53,708 nt of DNA from Hypsibius dujardini (Eukaryota; Tardigrada; Eutardigrada; Parachela; Hypsibiidae). Shown one piece after another: positions 32,779-42,964 of the stretch. The stretch covers positions 7,562-61,269 of the forward strand of contig LRSR01010490.1 of the NCBI GenBank assembly GCA_001579985.1, written 5' to 3'. Position 1 is the stretch's first letter. The number at the start of each line of letters is the position of its first letter. The notes beneath the pieces are model-generated. The model had not been told where the DNA came from, did not search any database, and worked only from the letters and a program-made list of their open reading frames with translations. Made by a program: the position numbers and the translations under genes.

Positions 32779-35700
32779 CTAGTATAAAGTTTGAAATTCG
32801 TGCGAGAGTTGGGGACGTTTAACACTTTGAAAGGTACCCAGATTAGAGTGGGTGATGGCCGAAACCAGGTGCATTTCTTCGAGGAGCCACCAGACTGATC
32901 CGTCCATATGCTGGTGAGAGAACCTATCGGTAGTAGTTGCGAGTCGTAGTACTGTAAACTGTACTCTTCCTAACAACGTTTGCTCAATTATCATTACCAG
33001 AAAACTCCAGTTCCAAATATGAAGCTGAAGAGAACAGTAAGAATAGCAGCGACTGTTGTGACAACTGATTTTTCTGGAATAACGAAACAGCTGATGATGT
33101 AACATTCCCTTTTCTCACAAAAAACACTTTATAAGCTTACCTAAGCTTCCTATGCAGCGGTCAACGCGGAATCCGCAAACGGGTCGGTTTGCTGGGGGAC
33201 CGTTTTGACTACGCCAGATTACATTCTGCTGTGACGTTTGCCGAAAAGTATCGGAAACTGATTTATATTGCCATACGACCTAATCGAAACCAGCAGTATT
33301 ATTGAGATAGTCTATGCAAAGGCTAAATAATGCGAATTGTTGTAGTCGAAAATCCTTGGAACCAGTAGCAAATTAAGGTTGGCCTCGAAGGCATGACAAG
33401 TCTGCTGGAGGGGGTGATAAAAAGATTCCCCCCCCCTTCTCCTGGCGGATCAACGAGTGCAAACTTTAACAAGTGAGAATCCTAAAAAATTATGGCCGCC
33501 TTCAACTGGCTTCCCCTTCCCCCGGGAGGGGGGGGGAACAAATTCATTTATGACACCAGATGGGGAGGTGGCGGGGGAGGAAAAAAATTATAAGACGCTT
33601 AGGGGCGGGGGCAACAGCCCTGTCAGTCCAACGGTTAATTCCCTGACGCTTCAAATATTAAGGGTTTTGCTTACTTCCATCTCTCCAGTCGTGACATTCA
33701 TTCGGTACAAATCCACATCACATACTCGCATTCCTGAATTACGTTAAAGTTTTACGTTTATTGCAAAATCAGAGCTTGATGAATCTGCTGTTAAGGTAGT
33801 TGACAATCAGATTATGGACTGTACCTTTCGGCCCAATGAAAAATGATCGCGAATCGGGTTCGAAGGTTCGATTCAAAAAGCTTTTGCGAAAGTGCGTGCC
33901 AGTCATGGCTTTCAATTGCCTCGATGACAACTGAGCCAAAACCTGCAGAAAATCGATTTTAATGACGCATAGTTTAAGACTTCAGAGCTTTTGACTTCCT
34001 TTCGTAGTTTCAACTACTCATCCGACGTATATTTTGGAATGTTTTTCATGCGAATAATTACCTCGGTAACACTGCTCATCACTTCGGCCCCGGAAACTAT
34101 CAGGTCGTCAAACTGTCAAGTGAGAAAGTGAGGGGACTGACTATAGGAATTAAAATTGGTCAATAATTGAAAAAATATCAACAAACGGCGAAATCTCTCG
34201 TATGTTTTCCGAATCGCAGATTATACGCCCATATAATCTCAAAAATGGCTTCTGATTTTGAAGTGGCCGATGAACCAATTGAAATGCACGATTCCAACAA
34301 GAGTCTTTTAAGTGCATATATGAAGAAGCAAGAATTCATAACCGTTCAAGTTAAGCTCACCGAACAGCACTTACAGAATTTTTCACTGTCAGCGTGTGAT
34401 TGTAGACAAGTTGTGACTGGCTGCGAATCTCATTCATTTGCGCGGTAATAACATTCCATCGAGGAATGGGATTGCTGACGGTTATGAGACTTTGGAAAGC
34501 AACGAAGGCTCGCTGGAAAAATCAATTGGTTTAATTTTTAACATAACGCCCACGAATTTGGTTGTTATCTTCTCACGCGTACTTCGTCTGATGTGACGTT
34601 GTACTGCCACTGCAATACCCCTTCCGTAGGGACAACAGGTGAGCGTGGTGCAATGAAGATCTAGGAACGCACGTGTGCGGTTAATATTACGTAAAACGTG
34701 TAACCCAACGAAGATATATTATTTCTCTCTGTGTGATATAGGCAGTCTGGCACTAACATAATCTCCGCTGGTCATGTTGAGCCTGTCTGCTGTGATCTAT
34801 AAAAAAATCATTAGAAAAAACTCATTAATTTCCTCCATAGTGTTCAAGTAACAATTAAGGTCAATAATTCAAAAGATAACTGTAATGCTTGTATCAAAGA
34901 ATATATTTATTATTTTCATTTTAATTTGAATATTACTTTAAGGACCACAAATTTATCTCGAAAGCGCTATTCGTACCATGACATCTCGTAATCTGCTTGC
35001 TGTCGCCACGAACAGCAAAATAACTGCAACGCAAACGAATAGTGTTAATCGACTGGAATATCTGGTGTGATCATAAACCAACATTACCTCGACTTTGGGT
35101 TCGCGCTGTTTGTAGTGCACTTTCATAACCTTCGTTGTCTGCGGTTTGGGCATCAAAATACAAGACGTTCAAGGCGTCAATCTGGGAGCTTTTTTTGAGG
35201 ATATTACTGAAGCCACGGCACGTGGTGACATAAAAGAGCGTGTTATCCACTCGGCTCGGATTCACATCCTCGCACAGCAAGCTAACGGTCGACCATGAAT
35301 ATCGCTCGAGTAAAGCCAGCGTTGCTCGTACCAGACTTAATTGGTCAGACGATGGAAAGGTCACAACCGTGGGGAACCGTTGAGTGTTCGTCAGTGACAA
35401 ATCCACCGCTATGCTGCAAATGATTGTTAAGGTTTTTGCAAGATGAAAGGTCTACCAGCGTTCGTGTTTCTGTTACTCACACTGCCATCAAAGGAACATC
35501 CCATTCTGTGGATAAAACGAGGAACAAGTACTCAACTCATGCTACTAAGAAAGACATTTCTGAATTTAATGGTGGCCCGTTTCTATTTACCTCTAGCAAA
35601 ATCGCCTAAAGCGATGACCTCGAGACTGCATCCTAAATTTGAAACAATTCATAGGGTCATACTCACACGTCAGTAAGGTAAGGAGCAATGCGAGAGAGCG

Positions 35701-36310
35701 CAAACAAAACGTTATTCGGTTAATAAGTTTCATAATTATCTAAAACTAAGGAACGAAGGATCTTCCGCTTAGTCTGTTTAGTTCTAGTGAAATCAGATGA
35801 ATAAGTGTCGAAGTGTCTGAGAGCAGCCCCTCGCGACCTTTAAAGCATCTCGATCCACAAGCTTAGTTGGTTGAGGATCCGAATCCCATGCAATTTTAAA
35901 TGCTTGTGTGCCTTGAAATAATTTTAAAGTTCAACGAACAACTTTTACAACTCACCTGGAGCTATGAGAACTGTAAAATCCTGTGGATTATCACGTATCA
36001 GCTGGTCCACCTCCATGGCTAATATCGGCATCAATGCAGCGGCATCAGGACATGAGTAGTTACCGGGTTTATAGACGGATAATCGCCTGATTTGGCTCAA
36101 AGTGCTCGGGAACGTCCGCAATGCCCGAGTCAAGGCCACGTCGTATGCTGGACTCTGTGCGAAGTACCCGTAACTAGGATTGTCCCCAATGATGACCGTT
36201 ATAATAGTGACACCTCGACGGTCATACCCGACGCTGCTGGAAATGGTCAGGTGTAGACAGACCACACAGTTCAAGAACTTGTACATTATACAAGATGTGG
36301 CATATTTCAT
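32779..36310 (-). pseudogene. ANF-receptor-type receptor, class A copy 3 (A3), one frameshift
   Basis: All 14 exons are present: e1 35956-36310, e2 35591-35632, e3 35481-35505, e4 35088-35413, e5 34977-35023, e6 34758-34796, e7 34583-34660, e8 34375-34512, e9 34062-34112, e10 33824-33942, e11 33675-33733, e12 33141-33225, e13 32998-33073, e14 32779-32923. Splice sites are normal. e10 is 119 bp instead of 118: an extra A in the run at about 33838-33843 shifts the frame just before FIGPK. Otherwise the complete model is visible: signal peptide, GCSLEVIALGDFAR, IFIAPRSPVVP, VIWRSQNGPPANRPVCGF, TM helix VVTTVAAILTVLFSFIF, tail VWWLLEEMHL ending at a TAG (32779). B3 debris starts about 340 bp further on, leaving no room for a cyclase. 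If the extra A is a sequencing error, this is an intact gene. Confidence 0.85.
33363..33650. mobile_element. hAT-like MITE in A3 intron e11-e12
   Basis: Starts CAGTAGCAAATTAAGGTTGG and ends CCAACGGTTAATTCCCTGACG, decayed inverted ends of the CAGTGGCGG family. Same site as 50353-50560 in A4 and the left edge of the window in A1. Confidence 0.6.
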
Positions 36311-36625
36311 ATTGGAACCTTTAGCAAAGTAGGAACTGAATTCCTCAATTTAAGCAAAGATTCAGTGCCGTGTGTTAATGTGTCGGCGCGCTTAAATCGG
36401 TCCTGAAACGGTTGATCTGTACGTAAAGTGTTGCGAAGCAATACTGAAGACGTCATCATGAAGCGTACTGTAAATTAAATTGACCATTTGTGCGCGTTGG
36501 ATGTGATCACAAGATTTACATGATTGGATTGTTGCGTACGACCACGCAGTTTTCGATACATGTGCTCGCAACTGACGGACATGTTTTCTCCGAATCGTGG
36601 TTTAACACCTACCGCCTTTTGCGTT

Positions 36626-37370
36626 TAGTGGCGGATTGACAATTGAGCCACCCGTTGCCCCCCCCCCAACTAGCGAGAAATTAAAAAGAATTAGACTTTT
36701 TACCTTTTCATGTCTTAAAGCCTGCCCCCCCCTTTCGGACGAGGGGGCAGACATATGTTGGCGTTTGTCATTCGTCTTAACATTTGCGAGGGGTTAGCTA
36801 ATACTGCAAACACACCTCCCCTCGCTCCCGTCCCGCCCCTTTCTTGTTTACTAGTGCTGATCGGGATCTCTCATAAAATTAAATACAATTTATAGATTTG
36901 GATAGCCCATCTGTTCATCAGTTTGCGAGGGGTGCGCTAATAAAACAAGCAAACCCCCTCTCGCCCCGTCCCCTTTCTGTTTTACGGTTCCAAAAAGAAA
37001 TAAAAAATTTGATAGATTTCGAAAGCCCATCTGTTCCTCAGCCTCTAAGTGTAAACCTTCACGTTTGGACATCGGTCAAGCAGATAATGTGATCAAAATC
37101 CCAGGGGATAAAGGAAAAAGGGGCAAATGGTTTTTTTTCCTCAAGATTTATACGGGCATTGTCCAAAAATCGGAGCTACAATTTTTTGTGATAAGAAAAC
37201 ATAAAGAATTTGAGAAAAATTAGTTTTCACTTTATCGTGTTAGGCCACAACAAAGGGCGTCAAATAATTGAAAACGGGGGACAAACAGGAATGGGAAGCG
37301 GTGGGGAACTTCTAGCCTAAGCCATGGCCGAATTTTCTTCTTGATTCAAGCCGAGCTCAATTCGTCACTA
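36626..37370. mobile_element. 745-bp hAT-like element upstream of A3
   Basis: Starts TAGTGGCGGATTGACAATTG and ends CCGAGCTCAATTCGTCACTA. Flanks TTTGCGTT and TTTGTGCG. Inside, a segment of about 130 bp is partly repeated (the phrase AGCCCATCTGTTC occurs at about 36905 and 37025). No transposase frame. Shared with A2 and, truncated, with A1. Confidence 0.65.
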
Positions 37371-37796
37371 TTTGTGCGTATGTAACGTACACATTACACC
37401 TACCTTTAAAGTTAGGTTCATTGCTGAAGGCTTAATTTCGAGCGGGGGAAGCTTTCTCTGCTAGCTGTAAATTGCAAGCACATCCCGTACTTTTTCACAA
37501 TAAAAACGTGACATGAAAGTGGGAAACCAAACTTCAAATGAGATTTGTTGACGAAGGACAGCCAAGCATAAACATCACTGATTTCTTGACTCCTGGACCA
37601 TCACAAATTCGGCAGAAGCGATGCACATGTTCGAATAATTCTGCCAAATATAATAAGGTGGCTGATTGAACGAGCAGCCTGTGTAACTATCCAATCGTTT
37701 AGACAAGCGAGGAGAGCCAGTTCCTGGGCGAGCACAGATTTTGTCTCACTACAATTAATCATAGGCTGATTATGGTCTGTTCCGCAATCACAACTC

Positions 37797-37946
37797 CTAA
37801 ACGTCCTCGTTACACTGAATAGGGCGGAATAATATCTTGTTCCAAGAGTCCTGGGCAATTTCACAAAACGCTGAAATTGTACGGCCCCAGTCATCGTTGG
37901 TGGCGCGCCAAACTCGTCCGTTCGCCGGATAGTCGCTGTGGCATTG
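37797..37946 (-). other. Conserved unrecognised coding-like segment X2
   Basis: Homologue of X1: CHSDYPANGRVWRATNDDWG, FCEIAQDSWNKI and IQCNED, ending at a TAG (37797-37799). Substitutions relative to X1 are mixed conservative and radical, so coding status is undecided. It lies between Z4 and A3, as X1 lies between Z1 and A1. Confidence 0.3.
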
Positions 37947-38208
37947 CCTGGAAAATAATCAGTCTATTGCAAACGTAATGATACATTGCTTGTTGTCGCA
38001 AATTTATGGCTCTTAAATGATCGAGCTTGTCGTTCAATTTTTACCATTTGGCATCGACACAGTTTTTTTAAAAATTGGTAATTGAAAGCAACCAACCATT
38101 GGAGTGTATTGGATACCGCTCCGCTCTCTGATTTCATCGAATGTCGATGCTATTCAAATTTAAATCAAATTTACTGCTTACTTAAGTACTGTTTTTACTG
38201 TTTGCTAT

Positions 38209-39450
38209 TTATTTAGGTACTGCGTGTAATATTCGACCGGTGCATTTTGTGCAATAGCATGGCTTTATTTGTTTCGACATAGCCCAGTTCATACTTTTGT
38301 GTATCTTTATATGGGCTGCCATTGATTTGTTGTGGCTGCTCGTGTATCTACAATAAGGATAGGAACATCGTTCCCTCTCTGCAACAAAAACTGAGTCGTC
38401 CAACGGAAATTTATACGTTGTCTTTGTGAAGCTTCTTTTAACGCTTAGTGAGTTACTCTTAGTTCCGAAGTCGGTCAAAACTTTCAATTGCAAGTACCAC
38501 ATCACGACCGTGGAGTAGGTGCATCCCGAGTAGGCGCAGCGCTGTAGCTTAGCTGCTAGTTCAGGTTCTGCCAATCATAAAAATTGTGGTGCAGTCTTGG
38601 CACAAAACCAAATTTTCTTATAAATTGGCAGTCGGTATTAGTAGAAGGTAGGTCCAGAACTGCTAGGTCACTCGTACATTAGCGTCGCTTTTACGAGAAT
38701 TAATTCACTTGGTCTGTCTGTGCGCCCACCTGTCTATGTATTTGGCTCTTTCTGCCTGTCTGCTTGTCTGCTATTCTGTCTCCGTCTGTTAGCTGGCCTG
38801 TCTGCTTGATGGGCTGTGTGTCTGTTTGTGTGTCTGTTTGTCCATCTGTTTGTTTGTCTGCCAGTCAGTCTCACTATCTGTTGGTCTATCCTGTCTGTCT
38901 GTTTGTCTGTCTACCCGCGTGTCTGTTTTGGGCCTCTTCTCTTACTCGACTCCGAAGCCGCTATACTTTTTAGCGCACTTTTTTACAGTTTAGCCTGTCC
39001 CCCGCCCCAAACAATTGTCATTGAGGGCTCGTACCTGTGACATGTCTGGTCAATACTTGCTTCTTTAGTCGACGAAGATGTGGGGCGGTATAGTCGCAGT
39101 TCGTCCGCGAGCACTTCAACGATCTCTCGTCTTACAGTCCGATTCACATGTCGTGCACATTCAGTTTGCAACCTTGATCAAATACGTGTACCTTATGCTT
39201 TGGCATGTGGATCCGCAGAAACCTTTATCCGGTAGATCACATAGGAGCTATTAGGTGCTTGACAAGCATAGGACACCGGAAACAAGCCAATAAAATCCGG
39301 TGGAACAAATTCAGGGAACCGACGTAACATCAGTAATGCTCACTGGAAAGGATTTTAAGGTGTTCCTTGAGGTGACCTGTTGTTCCGGCACGATAGGAAC
39401 ATCCCTTCAACCTAACGACGTGGTGCTTCTCTCCTGAATTGCGATTAATA
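38209..39450 (-). pseudogene. C2H2 zinc-finger gene fragment, copy Z4
   Basis: ZF-d (38299-38367) is a complete C-x4-C-x12-H-x3-H finger (CSYPYCRYTSSHNK, AAHIKIH) behind a good acceptor (TTTTTGTTGCAG). ZF-c (about 38480-38538) has both Cys but has lost its His pair (WYLQLKVLT). ZF-b (about 39040-39130, LKCSRTNCDYTAPH) ends at a GT donor, first His replaced. ZF-a (about 39345-39440) has lost its first Cys (HHVVRLKGCSYRAG). A plus/minus 62-codon frame over ZF-b is a shadow. A decayed duplicate; the intact ancestor is not in this window. Confidence 0.65.
38712..38935 (+). repeat. Degenerate (TCTG)n microsatellite, Z4
   Basis: The longest of the four tracts, CTGT units mixed with TTTG, CAGT and CTAT words, in the intron next to ZF-b. 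Confidence 0.75.
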
Positions 39451-40870
39451 TGAAACCACCGGCTGCAGAGGTTAATTGCGCCTAATATGGTGTTAGTGAA
39501 GTTTCACGTTTTAACTAATTGGATTTTTTTGTGAGTTCTCAGGTGGGCCCTCTGGCGGGACCTGAACATCCATTTTTCAGGTGAACTATCTGACGAAACC
39601 TCAACGTGCATTCAGGATAACTGCAAGCAAACGGCTTGACACCTTCAGAGAAACAAAAAATTGACATTTACTGAGATGATGATACAACAAAGCGAACACC
39701 GTTTTTCTACATGAGAGAAATGCAGACCTTATTCCAGCTACCTACATGGAATAGTACATGAGTCACTAGATAATGGCGTTGCTTAGTGGTGAATCCACAT
39801 CTTTCTTCATCACAACGGAATGGATGTTGGCCTGGAAATCACCAAGTTACATATCATAACAACTTCTCCATTATAATGCTTTATATAACAAGAAAAGTTA
39901 TTCGAACCTTCGGGGACTTTTTGTGGGGAGAGCCACTTGCAGGGGGGAAGGGGGTCAGTTTTGTGTAGCTTAGGCTACAAGTCCCGTTCCTCTTCCCCTT
40001 TTTGGCCCATCCCACTTTCATTTTTTTTAATATTGGCCGTTGTTCCCTAATTTGATAAGTTGGAAATTGACTTTTCAGAATTCTTTAAGTTTACTTCTCA
40101 CAAAAAAATCAAAACCCTAAATATTAAACCTTGTCCGCACAAATGTTAAGCGAGAAAAAGATGCCCCTTTCTCCCCCCCTTTGAGTTTCGGTCTCAGCAT
40201 TTACACGATCAATGTACAAACGTCGGATTTATATTTGGAGATTGAGGAACAGATGAGCTTCCCAAATCATCAAGTTTCTTATGATCTTTCAAAGGGACAA
40301 TGGTCAGTACTCGTACAACCAAATAAAACTAAAATAAAGGAAGAGGAACGTGAGGGAGATTTGTAGCCCAAGCCGTTTTGTTCTGATCAAAATAAAAAAT
40401 AAGGGACACCCCTGCCTATTTTAGGAAGCAACCCAGACTCTTGGGGAAATTTGTGAAAGTTCCGTCTGTGTGACAAGGGGTTGGTGGGCGCTTCCCCGCC
40501 AGGGTGAACAAGTCTGATAACATCAATCGATAGCTGTGACTTTAGTCTACCTATTGATACCAAAATCTAATTCGGAGCTTGCAAAACAAGATCACAATTT
40601 GCATGACTAAAACGTCCATCCTTCTGCGAAAACTGATAATGCGAACCATGGAATTGATTGGTCAACTGTTTTAAATTAAGAAATGATTGATAACGGCCGA
40701 CTTATCTTGATTTCATGATGTCTCAAAATTCAGTGTAGTATTGTACAAGTTCAGTGTGCGCTTTGCATTAGTCGACTGCTCCATATTAAAGAAAGAATCG
40801 ACAACCGATTTTTTATTTATTTCGCACGTATTTGTTTTGACACTTATTTATGGAGACTACCTGACTGTTT
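39451..40870. other. Flank of Z4 and unassigned DNA
   Basis: 39451 to about 39718 matches the sequence between Z1 and the GPCR fragment, up to GCGAACACCGTTT and a few bases beyond, then homology ends and the GPCR segment is missing. The rest, to the transposase, has no recognised gene or repeat; I did not find convincing transposon termini here. Confidence 0.4.
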
Positions 40871-40876
40871 TTAAGG

Positions 40877-42390
40877 GTGCTTATTCATAATGAGATTTCT
40901 TCGCTCAATTTGTACGACCGATTAACGGAAACTGATTATTATTCTGGTGAACCTCCAACCTCGGAATCGACGCTGCAAACCTCCTCTCATTCTTCTTTTT
41001 GCCCCGACCACAGCACTCCGGACCGTCGGAATGCAGTGCTATTCGAATACAAACAGAAGGCAGTTTCTTATTGGCTGAACGCTGGAGGGAAGAAGAGGAT
41101 TTGGAAAAGCGTCCAGAATAAATCCTCGAAGGTCTCTAATTCCCGCCTGCTACAACACTGGAAGATGATGGTAAAAAAGGAGATTCTCGCGCAGATAAGA
41201 TCCACAATATTTTTACTCGCATGCAACAAGCTCTCTCCAAAGCAAAGCAGATCACGCAATTTTTCATGTTAAGGTTCGAAACAATAATTGATTGGTTAAT
41301 TTTTCCAGTGCGAAAATTGCTGAGTGAGTGATTGGCGGTTGATTCATTGATCCATTTCAATTAGCGTTTGTTTTCGTTTTCTGCACAGGGTCTCATACAG
41401 ATGGCCGCTGCAATTGTAGAGATGTTTAAATCCAGAATTTCAAAATTTCAGCAACTTGGAAAATCAAATTTAAGCAGCTGAGTCGCATTGGAGACCGAAA
41501 GATCACCAATTTCGTCGCAACTTATTACGACATCAAAAAAGGGGAGGACAGACGGAAGGTTGACAAAGTCTTGGAATCTACTCAACCCAGAATCGCTGCA
41601 TTTGGACCAGACAACGCATATAACTTCAACCAGAGTGGTACTGAGTTTGAGATGCATTTCGGGAGAACTCTCCGAACAAAAGGTGAGCGTAAGCATTTCG
41701 ATATACTTTGTGTTTATTTTTTATTTCAAGCGTTGCATGTTTATATTATTATTAAAAAAATTATTGTTTGTAATTATCTTCTATTTCAAAATCTAAAATA
41801 CTTGTTGAATTTTCTGATAATTTTAATGCTCTTAATAAACACCCCGCCTTTTTGATTTTACATGCGGAAAGCAGAATACAGCCATCGCACAGCGTACAGG
41901 CAACATGTGCGACCGGATTGCCGTCATGCCGCTGATCGATGCAGCCGTTTATTTGTGCTCTCTTCTCTTTACAATCCTGAAGGAATCCAGCGCAAAGCCT
42001 AACGGCAAGATGGGGCCGGTAACACAACCGCACATTGATCAGATGGTAACCGGGCTCCCTAATATGTGTGTCACCGCATCAACCTCCGGCTAAATGACGA
42101 AGGAGCTTTATTTTTAGTGGATGGAATTTTGTTTTTTGCCGAATGCCGGATCAATGAGTTTTATAATGGTTGACCCCTGGCCTGCTTTTCGCAATAATCA
42201 TTTTGTGAAGATGCTGGCGGACGAAGGCAACGATGTAGACTTACGATGTCAATATACGCTGCACATCCATATTTCAGCCTTTGGATCTATATGGTTTCCA
42301 CATGTGGAAAGCTTTCCTTCGCTACATTATGAACTGGGTGGTCAGGCAGAGTCCGATTCCGTTTGTTTTGGGTCAGCGTGACAATATCAT
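40877..42390 (+). pseudogene. pogo/Tigger-like DDE transposase relic
   Basis: The only convincing plus-strand gene. The N-terminal part (40877-41272, 131 codons) contains FEYKQKAVSYWLNAGGKKR and RLLQHWKMMV, like the helix-turn-helix DNA-binding region. In another frame 41571-41700 holds NFNQSGTEFEMHFGRTLRTK, the equivalent of the N-D-Q-S-G stretch that carries the first catalytic Asp of DDE_1 transposases; here the Asp is Asn. Then 41985-42390 gives KMGPVTQPHIDQMVTGLPNM, ASTSG, a stop, VDPWPAFRNNHFVKMLADEG and, in a third frame, DLYGFHMWKAFLRYIMNW, matching the C-terminal half (usual DSW replaced by DPW). Frameshifts, stops and AT-rich gaps show it is dead. TIRs not identified. Confidence 0.75.
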
Positions 42391-42407
42391 TCTACTTCAA
42401 ATTCCGC

Positions 42408-42592
42408 GTTTTTGTTTTCTCAAGTTAAAAGATCTACAGTGTTTGTGTTTCCGTTATTCACACTGCCATCAAGGAAATGTCTCATTTTGTGGATGAAAAG
42501 AAAAACAAGTACTCAACTCATGCCACTAAGAGAAACATTTCTGGATTTAATGGTTGCCTTTTTCTAATTACGTCAAACAAAATCGCCAAAAT
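42408..42592 (-). pseudogene. Class A receptor fragment (e3 and edge of e2)
   Basis: e3 (42464-42488) keeps the VPLMAV-like sequence but its Trp is TGA and its acceptor ACAG is ACAA. The intron up to CAAAATCGCC matches A1-A4, then the sequence switches inside e2 to the 3' flank of class B (GGGGCGTGGTCTGACAAGAA, also at 9246). A recombination scar. Confidence 0.8.
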
Positions 42593-42644
42593 TGGTGTCA
42601 TTTTGGGGCGTGGTCTGACAAGAATCGTCTAACATTCAGAGCGG

Positions 42645-42964
42645 TGTTGGGCCACGCCCAACAAGTCTTCATATCCAATCATTACAGCTATTAAACTCAC
42701 TAGTACCTGACTTGGTTAGTAAGTCTATCTACCTTATTAACCCTATTCTGCTCCTACAGCCAATTACTTGTATGTAATTGTGATGAATGTGCTATTTACT
42801 ACCATTTCCATAGTTAACACTTTACTATATAACGATACCTTTTTATTAGTTTTAGGGCAGTTATTCTTCTTTCTTTCCTTTCTTCCAGTTTTCTTCTCTA
42901 CCTATTCCTACATTCAGTCTAATAAACTTGTTACCTACCAAACTTCCTGTTGGTAGACCTAACA
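42645..42964. mobile_element. Solo-LTR-like insertion, copy 3, with perfect 4-bp duplication
   Basis: Begins TGTTGGGCCACGCCCAACAA, ends TGTTGGTAGACCTAACA, and GCGG stands directly on both sides. B1's flank (about 9280, ATTCAGTGTGGACAATGTG) is the empty site. 320 bp. Youngest-looking of the three copies. Confidence 0.75.

Noticed and set aside
32457-33640. Runs of C and G as possible CpG island or quadruplex regulators
   Set aside because: They belong to hAT-like MITE interiors and are not placed at any start of transcription.
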